From an uncultured Clostridia bacterium (lineage in GTDB: Bacteria; Bacillota; Clostridia; Oscillospirales; Acutalibacteraceae): a stretch of DNA of 64,000 bases. The notes under the pieces were generated by a model, which was given only the letters and a program-made list of their open reading frames with translations, had not been told where the DNA came from and did not search any database. This document shows positions 1-7,883 of the stretch, in pieces. The stretch is from contig CAMHAH010000003.1 in NCBI GenBank assembly GCA_946183365.1, positions 124,001 through 188,000 on the forward strand, given 5' to 3'. How positions within the stretch are numbered: the first letter of the stretch is position 1; each line of letters opens with the position of its first letter. A program made the position numbers and the translations under genes.

Positions 1-337
1 CGGGGGTATCCTCGTTCCAGACTTCCTTAGCGAGGCGGAATACCGCCCAGCCCTTAGGCCATCCGACATACATCGTTGCGTGAGTGATTATCGCGGCTAT
101 CTCTTCCTTTGTCACTCCGTGAGCCTTGGCGTTCTGCAGATGATAAGTCAGCGAAGAGTCGGTGATGCCCGACGCCATCAGAGATACGACGGTGATGATA
201 CACTTAGTCTTGACGCTTATCGCTTCTTCATTCCATACCTCGCCGAACAGCACGTCATCATTCAGATGAGCGAAGGTGGGCGCGAACTCACCCAGCTGGT
301 CTCTGCCGGCGGTCTGTACTATCTTTTTGTCTTTCAT
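1..337 (-). CDS. Carboxymuconolactone decarboxylase family protein (3' end outside window)
   Basis: The reverse strand from the ATG at 337 is open to the window edge and is absent from the ORF track because it runs off the end. It reads MKDKKIVQTAGRDQLGEF..., then a segment with LMASGITDSSLTYHLQNAK and AAIITHATMYVGWPK, the layout of the CMD/AhpD-like fold. Members are small alpha-helical oxidoreductases or decarboxylases, often with a CxxC pair; I see no CxxC in the visible 112 residues. An AAAGGAG ribosome binding site lies 9 bases before the start. The nearby TetR, AKR and flavodoxin genes suggest a redox or electrophile-response role, which is inference. Its 5' leader contains the structured repeat at 357-634. 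Confidence 0.8.
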   Translation of the reverse strand, partial: MKDKKIVQTAGRDQLGEFAPTFAHLNDDVLFGEVWNEEAISVKTKCIITVVSLMASGITDSSLTYHLQNAKAHGVTKEEIAAIITHATMYVGWPKGWAVFRLAKEVWNEDTP

Positions 338-356
338 TTTTCATCGCTCCTTTGTG

Positions 357-634
357 TAAGCAACCGAGAACAAATCCGAACCCGGTTTTGACAGGCAAAT
401 TTCCGCCTGCTCTTTGTTAAAATCCTCGCGAACCCGTCAGGGTTCGCTGTGGTTTTGCCGCGATCAGACATAAATCTGCTCCGTCAAAACTCCTTTGGAC
501 TGAAAATGAGCAAGATTTTGAGAAAAATTCGGTGCAGAAAGCGCGGGCAGGCTGGCGCCTGCCAAGATTGATAAGCCGAATTTTACCGAAATATTGCCAT
601 TTACAGCGTGTTCGGATTTATTCTCGATTGCTTA
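357..634. repeat. Nested inverted-repeat element (split palindromic repeat copy A)
   Basis: The outer arms are 24 bases each (357-380 and 611-634) and match at 22 of 24 as an inverted repeat. Inside are several more: GTTTTGAC 385-392 with GTCAAAAC 483-490; a perfect 8-bp hairpin at 428-447; AAAATTCGG 524-532 with CCGAATTTT 576-584; and a perfect 7-bp GGCAGGC hairpin at 546-563. The outer arms are the same sequence as the compact palindromes at 3338 and 7807, so this copy looks split by about 230 bases. No convincing ORF is present. It covers the whole gap between the TetR gene and the CMD gene. Confidence 0.75.
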
Positions 635-649
635 TTGTTTTTCTCTTTA

Positions 650-1270
650 TCATTTCAAAAGCTTCTCAGCGCAGGTGCAGGCGAGGTCATAGATCGAGTA
701 GTAGGTATACCCTACCCCGGCGCTCTCCATAGCGCGCTTCTGTTTATCTGTCACTACTGTATACGGATAGATCCCGTAGATGAACGGGAAGAATGAGTAG
801 ATGAACTCCTTTCTTTTGCTCTCGTTCATATCTGAGCAGAACTTCCTGAGCAATCGGTCGACAGCCTTCAGAGATCTGCCGTAGGCTACCTTGAACTCAC
901 ACAGTCTCTCTTCTCTGCTGTTCTCCTCCATATCATAGTGGTTCATGCTCATGAGCTTAAGCAGAAGAGTACGCTTCTCTAATGATGACGCCAGAGCTCT
1001 CGCGATCTCTTCTCTCGTCAAGGCGTCATTGCTGTCGGTGATACCGTTCAGATCGTTCACCCACAGCTCATACTCCATTTGAAGGATAGCGAGGAAGATC
1101 TCTTCTTTAGTCTCAAAGTAGTTATATATAGAAGCGCGTGAGAATGTGGTGTACTCAGCGATCTTCATTATCGTAATATCCTTGAAGCTCATATCCTTAT
1201 ACAGCGTCTTGCACGCGGATATTATCTCTTCTTTGCGAGCGTTGGTATGCTCGGGAGAACCCTTTGGCAT
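650..1270 (-). CDS. TetR/AcrR family transcriptional regulator
   Basis: This 206-residue protein has a typical TetR N-terminal DNA-binding domain at about residues 8-58, with the helix-turn-helix in DITIMKIAEYTTFSRASIYNYF. The C-terminal ligand-binding helices are unassigned. The start has an AGGTGAT site 5 bases upstream. Its promoter carries two TGACA-N3-TGTCA type palindromes, one over the -35 box and one just after the -10 box. The same pair flanks the promoter of the AKR-flavodoxin operon at 3236-3286. I infer that the protein represses itself and that operon, as is usual for TetR proteins with small redox enzymes nearby. The inducer is unknown. Confidence 0.9.
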   Translation of the reverse strand: MPKGSPEHTNARKEEIISACKTLYKDMSFKDITIMKIAEYTTFSRASIYNYFETKEEIFLAILQMEYELWVNDLNGITDSNDALTREEIARALASSLEKRTLLLKLMSMNHYDMEENSREERLCEFKVAYGRSLKAVDRLLRKFCSDMNESKRKEFIYSFFPFIYGIYPYTVVTDKQKRAMESAGVGYTYYSIYDLACTCAEKLLK

Positions 1271-1292
1271 AATATCACCTGATTTATTTATT

Positions 1293-1343
1293 CTGACAAT
1301 ATGTCAGTATCTATAATATACACCCATTCTGACACAATGTCAA
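1293..1343 (-). promoter_or_regulatory. TetR gene promoter with two operators
   Basis: On the reverse strand, TTGACA (1338-1343), a 17-base spacer and TATATT (1315-1320) form a near-consensus promoter. Palindrome TGACACAATGTCA (1330-1342) overlaps the -35 box and CTGACAATATGTCAG (1293-1307) follows the -10 box. The arrangement is repeated almost base for base at 3236-3286. Confidence 0.85.
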
Positions 1344-1391
1344 TATCTTTTTAATGTTTTAACTTTAATGTGACTGTAGATATCTGCCGAA

Positions 1392-1436
1392 GCATAAAGC
1401 GCCGTGCTCAATACACGGCGCTTTATGCGTGTTTTT
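1392..1436. terminator. Bidirectional terminator hairpin
   Basis: A perfect 15-bp stem (1392-1406 with 1414-1428) has a 7-base loop. The T-tract lies on the plus-strand side (1432-1437). It sits just after the stop of the leftward flavodoxin gene, so it probably ends that operon and blocks antisense reading. Confidence 0.75.
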
Positions 1437-2128
1437 TACAGGTCAAAGCCCTTGACCCATCCCTCGATATCGGATGAGCTGCTCAGACGAGCGCCCTCGA
1501 GCCAGTTTCCGCTCTTCGCGTTCGCGGCAAGGTTGGTTCCGCTCGAGCCTATACCCGAGCCGCCCGAGGTACAGAACGGGATCATCGTTATGCCGTCAAA
1601 GCTGTAGCTCTCTACAAAGGTATCCATGATACGCGGCTCCTCGCCCCACCAGATCGGATAACCGATAAAGATAGTTGAATAGCCGTCGAGAGAGATCGTC
1701 TCACTGCCGATAGCGGGACGAACAGATTTATCGTTCTGCTCAATCGTCGTACGGCTGTTTTTATCGTTCCAGTTAAGGTCGTCAGACGTATAAGTTTGAG
1801 CCGCGGTTATCTCATAAATATCAGCGCCGGCAGCTGAGGCGATCGACTGCGCTACGCCCTTTGTCGTACCTGTCGCGGAGAAATATACTACCAGTGTTTT
1901 TGTTCCGTTCGTTTCAGGTTCTGTAGTGTTTTGCTGCTCGTTTGCCGCTGTTTCATCCTGCTGTGTCTCAGCTGCTTTTGTTTCGGCTACGGTCGCCTGA
2001 GTTTGCTGATCTGTCTGAGCCTGTGTCTCGGTGTTTGACTGCTTAGCTCCGCAGGCGGCAAGTGAAAGCAATAATACAACTGCCATCAGTAGAGCGGATA
2101 ATCTCATAAGCTTAGAATGTTTTGTCAT
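1436..2128 (-). CDS. Flavodoxin-domain lipoprotein
   Basis: This 230-residue protein starts with a lipoprotein signal peptide with lipobox LSLAAC (Cys about residue 27). A Gln/Thr/Ala-rich linker follows to about residue 75, then a flavodoxin domain. The FMN phosphate loop is VVYFSATGTTKGVA, and later FIGYPIWWGEEPRIM and CTSGGSGIGSS match the flavodoxin_4 family. It should be an extracytoplasmic FMN protein tethered to the membrane; the partner is unknown. It lies 12 bases downstream of the aldo/keto reductase gene and is surely co-transcribed with it under the paired TetR operators. Confidence 0.9.
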   Translation of the reverse strand: MTKHSKLMRLSALLMAVVLLLSLAACGAKQSNTETQAQTDQQTQATVAETKAAETQQDETAANEQQNTTEPETNGTKTLVVYFSATGTTKGVAQSIASAAGADIYEITAAQTYTSDDLNWNDKNSRTTIEQNDKSVRPAIGSETISLDGYSTIFIGYPIWWGEEPRIMDTFVESYSFDGITMIPFCTSGGSGIGSSGTNLAANAKSGNWLEGARLSSSSDIEGWVKGFDL

Positions 2129-2140
2129 AATAATTCCTCC

Positions 2141-3184
2141 TTATTTTATCTTTTGATCTCCTGTTGACCAAACATGTCTATCCTTTGCGTTCTCACGCTT
2201 GTTCTGAGCCATTACACCCGCGAGAGGGTGAGGCACATACGGTTCTTCAAGATACGCAATCTCAGCATCGCTCAGCTCAAGCTCAACCGCCTTCGCGGCG
2301 CCCTCTATATGGTGCGGCTTTGTCGCGCCGACGACGGGTGATGTCACCTTAGTCAGCAGCCACGCCAGAGATACCTCGGTCATCGTGACCCCGCGCTTTT
2401 CGGCTGTCTCTGCAACTCTGTTGATAATGACCCCGTCCTGCTGAGCGGTAGCGTCATACTTGAATTTAGCGTAGGCGTCCTCAACGGCACGTTTTGTATC
2501 GTTCTCGCCGGGCTTGCGCGATAACCTCCCGCTCGCGAGAGCGCTGTACGGTGTAAGAGCTATATTTTCCTCTGTACAGTACGGCACCATCTCTCTCTCC
2601 TCTTCACGGAATATCAGATTATAGTGACCCTGAACAGAAATGAACTTTGCAAAGCCCTCTCTCTGAGCTATCGCGTTCGCGTTTGCAAGCTGCCACGCAA
2701 AGCAGTTTGAGATACCTATATATCTTGCCTTGCCCGCTTTTACGACACGGTCGAGACCGTCGAGGATATCCTCGATCGGAGTATTCCAGTCCCACATATG
2801 ATAGATATACAGATCAACATAGTCCATTCCGAGATTAGAGAGGCTTGTGTTTATCATGTTCTCGATATGCTGTTGTCCGCTTATCCCGCGCTCGATCTCA
2901 TCAGCCGTACGCGGCAGGAACTTTGTTGCGACGACTATGTCCTCGCGCTTTGCGAAGTCTCTCAGAGCTCTGCCGACATACTGCTCGCAGGTACCGCTTT
3001 GATACGCGATAGCGGTATCAAAGAAATTCACACCCAGCTCAAGCCCCCGCTTTATTATCTCGCGGCTGTGTTCTTCATCTACGGTCCAGCTGTGCTGACC
3101 TCTGGTCGGGTCGCCGAACCCCATACACCCCATACAGATACGGGACACGTTGAGATCCGAATTGCCGAGCTTAGTATACTTCAT
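2141..3184 (-). CDS. Aldo/keto reductase
   Basis: This 347-residue AKR is close to the usual family length. It has the N-terminal MKYTKLGNSDLNVSRICMG strand, NFFDTAIAYQ with the catalytic Asp and Tyr, VVATKF with the catalytic Lys, and YIYHMWD with the His. The C-terminal SPVVGATKPHH loop binds the NADP phosphate. It should reduce aldehydes or ketones in the cytoplasm; the substrate cannot be told. It is the first gene of a two-gene operon with the flavodoxin lipoprotein, and its promoter has the two TetR operators. Confidence 0.92.
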   Translation of the reverse strand: MKYTKLGNSDLNVSRICMGCMGFGDPTRGQHSWTVDEEHSREIIKRGLELGVNFFDTAIAYQSGTCEQYVGRALRDFAKREDIVVATKFLPRTADEIERGISGQQHIENMINTSLSNLGMDYVDLYIYHMWDWNTPIEDILDGLDRVVKAGKARYIGISNCFAWQLANANAIAQREGFAKFISVQGHYNLIFREEEREMVPYCTEENIALTPYSALASGRLSRKPGENDTKRAVEDAYAKFKYDATAQQDGVIINRVAETAEKRGVTMTEVSLAWLLTKVTSPVVGATKPHHIEGAAKAVELELSDAEIAYLEEPYVPHPLAGVMAQNKRENAKDRHVWSTGDQKIK

Positions 3185-3235
3185 ATCAAACCATCCTTTT
3201 ATATCAGTTCTGCGGTCATCTTTCTTTCATATGTT

Positions 3236-3286
3236 CTGACACAGTGTCAGCATATATAATATACACCTATTCTGACACAATGTCAA
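3236..3286 (-). promoter_or_regulatory. AKR-flavodoxin promoter with two TetR-type operators
   Basis: On the reverse strand, TTGACA (3281-3286), 17 bases and TATATT (3258-3263) form the promoter. Palindromes TGACACAATGTCA (3273-3285) and CTGACACAGTGTCAG (3236-3250) lie where they do in the TetR gene promoter, which supports shared control. Confidence 0.85.
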
Positions 3287-3337
3287 TATGCTTTTTATGA
3301 TTATTTTATTTTTATGGGATAAACAGGCGTTAACCTT

Positions 3338-3384
3338 AAACAACCGAGATTAAATCTTAACCCGGTTTTGTTATCGGTTGCTTA
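3338..3384. repeat. Palindromic repeat copy B
   Basis: AACAACCGA (3339-3347) pairs with TCGGTTGCTT (3374-3382) around a core containing AACCCGG. The core and arms match the copies at 357-634 and 7807-7854. It lies between the AKR promoter and the terminator of the next gene. Confidence 0.7.
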
Positions 3385-3393
3385 TGTTAACAC

Positions 3394-3424
3394 AAAAAAG
3401 AAAGGGTATCCCGAAGAATACCCT
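3394..3424 (-). terminator. Intrinsic terminator of the beta-helix lipoprotein gene
   Basis: Read on the reverse strand, AGGGTATTC pairs with GATACCCT around TTCGG and is followed by TTCTTTTTT. It ends 8 bases after the stop codon at 3432. Confidence 0.8.
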
Positions 3425-3431
3425 GACTGTA

Positions 3432-4874
3432 TTAATCATTCGGTTTTGCCGGAGGTGTACCGCCGCCGTCATGTCCTCCGTCAGGAGGAGTACCGCCGTT
3501 GCCGTGACCGCTCGATGAGCTGACCTTGAACTCTATCGCCGAACCGTCAGTTGCGGTCCCCGCGGTGTACTCGACGCCGTTCACATACAGCTTGTGGCCG
3601 TTCAGATCGATGCTGTCCTTATCGCAGGTCAGCGAGGTAATGTAGCTGTCGCCGGTCAGCACCCACTTTGAGCCACCGCTGAGCTCAACATATACGTCGC
3701 CCGAAGCGCCGTCTGAGTTGATCGCTCCGTTGAAGGTCGATCCATCCTTCAGATAGAGGTTCAATACGCTGATATCGTCAACTATCATATCGCCGTTGAT
3801 CGTCTGGTTCGTCGCGTTCAGATTGACCTGACCGCCGTTGCTGCCGTCGCTGCCCCAGCCCGCGGCTGCCGCTCTGAGGAACACGCCGTCCGCGTCGTTA
3901 TTGACTATCGCGGCGTTGTTAAGAGAAATATCTGTGGCGGTGTTATTGACAAAGAAGATATCTCCGTTCTGATTTTCGAGCGTTCCGCCGTTCATCGTGA
4001 ATGAGGATGTGCCCTGAGCCGCGTCGCCCGACATACTCTGATAGATCATGACCGCCTGATACCACTCGGACTTATTGCTGTTCTTCTTATTGTTGTCAGC
4101 GTTGAGAGTAACATTGTTCAAAGTCACGCTGTTCTTGCCTTCTACAACTACTCCCTGAGATGCGGTAGATGTCATCTCGGCGTTTGATACTGTGATATCG
4201 GCGGTTGAATAGATAACGGGCGAGCCTGTGCCCGAGGTGGTGTAGCTGCCGCCGTCGACATTGACGGTACCGCCGCCCCTGTCGGAACGTATGGCCGCGG
4301 AAGAATTGCCCGAGGTGTTGATAGTGAGATTTGAGGCGTTCATCGTGCCGCCGCCCGTAGTCATCAAGCCGCCCGAGCAGTTGCCGCTTGTTTCGATATA
4401 TGAATCGCTTATATTAACGGTCGTGCCCTCGCCGTAGCTGAACACGGCGTTCGCGTGTGTCCCGTCGGTCTTGACGACCATCTCGCTCAGATCGAGAGAT
4501 GCGCCGTTAGTGGCAAAGATCGCGGCGTTATCGCCGTAGAAATCAGCCTCGTCGCCGCTGTTGCTGTCGCCCGTCTTAGTGACCTTGGTATTCTTATAGC
4601 TCGCTGTTTGACCGTCGGCTGTGATCGCGTGTTCGCTGTCGGCGCTGTTATCGATAGTTTCGTTTATCGTGATATCCGCCTCAGTCAGCTTTTTAGCAGT
4701 CTCCTGTGTCGCAGCTGCTGTCTCGGATACGGTCGCGCTGTCAGCCGACGCCGTCTGAGCGGCCTCGGTCGCTTCGGTATTGTTTTTATTCCCCGCGCAC
4801 GCCGCCATAGAAGCGATCATCAGCGCCGCGACGGTCAAGGATAATATCCTGAATATGTTTTTGCGTTTGTTCAT
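3432..4874 (-). CDS. Predicted beta-helix repeat lipoprotein
   Basis: This 480-residue secreted protein has a lipobox (MIASMAAC) and a low-complexity Ala/Thr/Glu linker. A long run of short imperfect Asn/Thr/Ser/Gly-rich repeats follows, for example VNISDSYIETSGNCSGG and LNNVTLNADNNKK, typical of a right-handed parallel beta-helix. The C-terminal tail is Gly/Pro-rich (GGTPPDGGHDGGGTPP). It is probably a cell-surface protein that binds or acts on polysaccharide, but no catalytic residues can be named. Start is supported by AAAGGAGG. It lies just after the sensor kinase gene in the same direction, with a 180-base gap, so it could be a target of that system. Confidence 0.7.
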   Translation of the reverse strand: MNKRKNIFRILSLTVAALMIASMAACAGNKNNTEATEAAQTASADSATVSETAAATQETAKKLTEADITINETIDNSADSEHAITADGQTASYKNTKVTKTGDSNSGDEADFYGDNAAIFATNGASLDLSEMVVKTDGTHANAVFSYGEGTTVNISDSYIETSGNCSGGLMTTGGGTMNASNLTINTSGNSSAAIRSDRGGGTVNVDGGSYTTSGTGSPVIYSTADITVSNAEMTSTASQGVVVEGKNSVTLNNVTLNADNNKKNSNKSEWYQAVMIYQSMSGDAAQGTSSFTMNGGTLENQNGDIFFVNNTATDISLNNAAIVNNDADGVFLRAAAAGWGSDGSNGGQVNLNATNQTINGDMIVDDISVLNLYLKDGSTFNGAINSDGASGDVYVELSGGSKWVLTGDSYITSLTCDKDSIDLNGHKLYVNGVEYTAGTATDGSAIEFKVSSSSGHGNGGTPPDGGHDGGGTPPAKPND

Positions 4875-5054
4875 GATAAGTACCTCCTTTGTGATTGCTT
4901 ATATCTTAGCGCATGATTATGACAGAAAAATGGAGATTATGTGAAAACAATCTGAAAACTTCTTAATAAAATGATGATCCCCCTGCCTTAAAACAGACAA
5001 GAGGATATAACTCATATCGGTAAGAACGATAGGTCATTTGACTGTAAACAGCCG

Positions 5055-6326
5055 TCATTGCCTTTTCATCGGTATCGTGACCTTTACCACGGTTCCGCCG
5101 CCCTCACGCGGTGATATCTTAAGATCTCCGCCGCACATCATCTCAAGCCGCTGACGTATATTGTTGAGCGCGATATGCGGTTCGTTGTCATCGATCGGCT
5201 TGAAGCCCGGACCGTCGTCCTCTACTATGATCTCGCTTGACGAATCAGTCTGCCGGGTGATGACAGAGATATGTATCGGATCACCGGATGATCTCATGCC
5301 GTGCTTGACGGCGTTCTCAACTATAGGCTGCAGCGTAAGCGGCGGCACGCGGAACAGGGTGTGGGGCGTATCGAAGCTGACGAACAGACTGTCCTCAAAC
5401 TGAGCCTGTTCCACAGCCAGATACGCGCGGGTGTGCTCGAGCTCGTCGCGGAAGGGAATGGTGTCCTCGCTCGCTATGGCGGTAAAATTCTTTCGCAGAT
5501 AGGTAGTGAAGTCCAGCGTTACCTGCTTTGCCTTAACGGGATCCTGATCACAAAGGTAGTAGATGCCCATCATGGTATTACAGATGAAATGAGGCCGCAT
5601 CTGCAGCACCATTATACCGGCGCGCTGATTGGCGATCTCACGCTGCTGCCGCATATACTTTTCCATATTGTCCGAAAGGACAAGACCGAGCATTATCAGC
5701 GCGCAAAGTGCCATTCCGAACACTATAAGAAGTATGTCGTAGATGAACATATGGGTGAACAGCGCTATCGTCATAGGCAACAGATAAACAAAAAGAGCAA
5801 TAAAATATTTTTTTGAGATTTGTTTTCGCCTTAAGATAACTCCCGCTATGTTGAGGATCATGATCGCAGCCAACGGAGAAAGCAGCAGCGCGAAATAAGG
5901 GCCGCGAACGACCTGATTATCGGGCGTTATACAGTAGAAGATATCGGTAAACTGAGCAACGGTCAGCAACAAAACGTATACTCCCCACAGAGCCATGACG
6001 GTCTTGAACAGTAAACTGTCTTTTATGCTCTCGCCGCAGCAATGGAGCAGAAATATCGTCGGCATAAAAATCAACGACGAAATCAGCAGAAACTCAAGAA
6101 AACAGACGATCCCCTCCGCCGCTGCCATATCGGGATCGGAATAGATGAGCAAGTCGATGAACAACACTGTAACGCTCATCAAAAGCAGTGAGAACAGCGT
6201 GATGAGGTACCGCTTGCTCCACCTGTCGAGCGCAGGCATAAATGCCGAGAGTGCTATACCGAGCGCCATCAACAGCATCAACGCGCCGCATAACGAGTAA
6301 CAGACGACGTCGATCAGATCTATCAC
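5055..6326 (-). CDS. LytS/YesM-like sensor histidine kinase
   Basis: This 423-residue membrane kinase has about six or seven hydrophobic segments in the first 210 residues. The His_kinase signature MRPHFICNTMMGIYYL follows, with the phospho-accepting His in RPHF. The ATPase domain has LQPIVENAVKHGM (N box) and VEDDGPGF (G1 box). The start is GTG at 6326, overlapping the stop of the upstream response regulator gene (GTGA) and preceded by GGGAGG. The ORF track shows M at this codon. It is translationally coupled to the XRE-receiver regulator, so the two form a two-component system. The signal is unknown. Confidence 0.9.
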   Translation of the reverse strand: MIDLIDVVCYSLCGALMLLMALGIALSAFMPALDRWSKRYLITLFSLLLMSVTVLFIDLLIYSDPDMAAAEGIVCFLEFLLISSLIFMPTIFLLHCCGESIKDSLLFKTVMALWGVYVLLLTVAQFTDIFYCITPDNQVVRGPYFALLLSPLAAIMILNIAGVILRRKQISKKYFIALFVYLLPMTIALFTHMFIYDILLIVFGMALCALIMLGLVLSDNMEKYMRQQREIANQRAGIMVLQMRPHFICNTMMGIYYLCDQDPVKAKQVTLDFTTYLRKNFTAIASEDTIPFRDELEHTRAYLAVEQAQFEDSLFVSFDTPHTLFRVPPLTLQPIVENAVKHGMRSSGDPIHISVITRQTDSSSEIIVEDDGPGFKPIDDNEPHIALNNIRQRLEMMCGGDLKISPREGGGTVVKVTIPMKRQ

Positions 6327-6922
6327 GCGCCCTCGCCTCCCGTCCAGAACGGATATCTCAGGTTTTTGAGCTGTTCTTTTACGCCTTGGGGCGTGAGAGG
6401 CTTTAGCATGAAGCCGCTCGCTCCCGTGCTCCAGGCGTCAAGAGCGTACTCGCCGTAAGCTGTCAGATACACTACGTTTGTACGGGGATTGACCTCGAGC
6501 AGAGAGCGGCAAAGCTCAAGCCCACTCATATTCCTCAGCTCGATATCAAGAAAGGCGAGCGAGACCTCGTTATCCTTCGCGAATTCGATGGCTTCATTAG
6601 GCTGTGTGAAGCCCATGACGTCAGCGTTTGGCATGACCTGTTCGACTATAGGCAACTCTCCCGAGAGTATCAGCTTTCTGTCGTCTACTATTATGACGTT
6701 AGGTCGTTTGTTGCTCTGCGCCGCCGCGAAGATGAGCGTATTGACGTCTGTTCCTAAAACCTCAGACAGTCGGGATATCTTAGCCGCGTCGGGAAGTCGG
6801 CTGCCGGTTTCCCATCTGACTACCGTGGAGCGGGTAACATACATCAGATCAGCCAGCTCCTGCTGAGACAGTCCTTTTTCTATTCTGATCTTTCTCAAAT
6901 TATCTGAAAAAAAGAGGTTCAT
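6323..6922 (-). CDS. XRE helix-turn-helix / receiver domain response regulator
   Basis: The real start is ATG 6922, with GGAG 11 bases upstream. The longer ORF start at 7018 has no ribosome site and begins with non-coding-like sequence. The 199-residue protein has an N-terminal XRE domain (NLRKIRIEKGLSQQELADLM..TRSTVVRWETG, residues 6-58). A CheY-like receiver at about 75-190 has VIIVDD, phospho-acceptor Asp in LAFLDIEL, Thr in VYLTAYGE and Lys in FMLKP. In most response regulators the DNA-binding domain follows the receiver; here it precedes it. It is the partner of the kinase encoded next. Confidence 0.88.
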   Translation of the reverse strand: MNLFFSDNLRKIRIEKGLSQQELADLMYVTRSTVVRWETGSRLPDAAKISRLSEVLGTDVNTLIFAAAQSNKRPNVIIVDDRKLILSGELPIVEQVMPNADVMGFTQPNEAIEFAKDNEVSLAFLDIELRNMSGLELCRSLLEVNPRTNVVYLTAYGEYALDAWSTGASGFMLKPLTPQGVKEQLKNLRYPFWTGGEGA

Positions 6923-7024
6923 TATGATATACTCCGCAGAAATATGTTTATATAATATTATTCTACCTGTTCTGATATCTAAAAACAAGAAAAACATAAA
7001 AATAATTGAAAAAAACACAAATTA

Positions 7025-7045
7025 GCTGTTCCATAGCGGAACAGC
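7025..7045. promoter_or_regulatory. 8-bp inverted repeat between divergent genes
   Basis: GCTGTTCC and GGAACAGC form a perfect inverted repeat with a 5-base loop, upstream of the XRE-receiver gene. It could be a terminator stem or an operator for that regulator. No T-tract follows directly. Confidence 0.4.
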
Positions 7046-7213
7046 CCCTTGGATAAAATAATAAAAAACGGTAAACTAAGATTGGGCATTTTTGTATAAT
7101 TGTTTATCAGGCATTATACATATCAGCGATGCCCTTCTATCTCGGTTATTGAGCCTGTCGAAAACCTTGTTGACGTCGGGCTTGAGGCACAATATTTTTT
7201 CAGAGGTGTTTTT

Positions 7214-7723
7214 ATGACAGTATTATTCATCATCTTCGGTATTTTGATGTTAGTATGCGGTTTCTCATGTCTTTTCACCCCGCTTCTCAACTTTTTGAGC
7301 GCCGGCTATTTCATCATCATCCTGATCACCGCTTACGGTATCATCGGTATCATCAGAGGCATACGCCAAAAGAAATACGGCGTCGGCTTCGTCTTCAGTA
7401 TACTGAGCGTCATCTTAGGCGTATGTATGCTGTTCTTCCCGAACCTGGTGCTCATCACCGACAGCATCATGCTGTATCTGACCGCCGCATGGTTCGTATT
7501 GATGGGTATCGTTACGATCACTTCAGCTGTGACCGTAACAAAAGCTACCGGCTCATCGATCTGGATCTTACAGCTGGTCTTAGGTATACTTGCCGTTATA
7601 CTCGGTGTAATTTCGTTCTTCCAGCCTATAATCATGGCATTATCGATCGGCACTTTGATCGGTATCTACTTCATCGAGACAGGCTTCACACTGATATTCA
7701 CCGGCATAGCCATAAAAGACTGA
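7214..7723 (+). CDS. HdeD/DUF308 family membrane protein
   Basis: The start at ATG 7214 follows AGAGGTG; the 38 extra N-terminal codons in the ORF track have no such support. The 169-residue protein is almost all hydrophobic, with six membrane helices in three pairs, as in HdeD. Related proteins include acid-resistance membrane proteins of enterobacteria. The role here is unknown. The neighbour downstream is a membrane-anchored phosphodiesterase, but a hairpin and a palindromic repeat separate the two, so they are probably separate units. Confidence 0.8.
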   Translation: MTVLFIIFGILMLVCGFSCLFTPLLNFLSAGYFIIILITAYGIIGIIRGIRQKKYGVGFVFSILSVILGVCMLFFPNLVLITDSIMLYLTAAWFVLMGIVTITSAVTVTKATGSSIWILQLVLGILAVILGVISFFQPIIMALSIGTLIGIYFIETGFTLIFTGIAIKD

Positions 7724-7731
7724 TATCTTTG

Positions 7732-7777
7732 ATCTTGCGTCCGCTCAGCGTGTTCTTACGCCAGGCGGGCGCAAGAT
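7732..7777 (+). terminator. Hairpin after the HdeD-like gene
   Basis: ATCTTGCGTCCGC (7732-7744) pairs with GCGGGCGCAAGAT (7765-7777) with one G-U pair. The loop is 20 bases and there is no T-tract, so it is a weak terminator or an RNA-stabilising stem. Confidence 0.4.
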
Positions 7778-7806
7778 GCGCGTTTATTCAACACAATGTC
7801 ATTATT

Positions 7807-7854
7807 TAGGCAACCGAGAGCAAATTCGAACCCGGATTTATTCTCGGTTGCCTA
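7807..7854. repeat. Palindromic repeat copy C (compact form)
   Basis: TAGGCAACCGAGA pairs perfectly with TCTCGGTTGCCTA, and inner bases AAATTCG/CGGATTT extend the stem around AACC. This is the compact form of the element seen at 357-634 and 3338-3384. It lies in the leader of the phosphodiesterase gene and creates the false N-terminal extension in the ORF track. Confidence 0.8.
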
Positions 7855-7883
7855 AAACTAAGCAAATAAAAAGAGGTGCACAA

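Noticed and set aside
80-391. Plus-strand ORF of 103 residues
   Set aside because: It is the antisense shadow of the partial CMD gene on the reverse strand and runs into the palindromic repeat.
7776-7883. N-terminal extension of the glycerophosphodiesterase
   Set aside because: It is the translated palindromic repeat, and a good ribosome site lies before ATG 7884.
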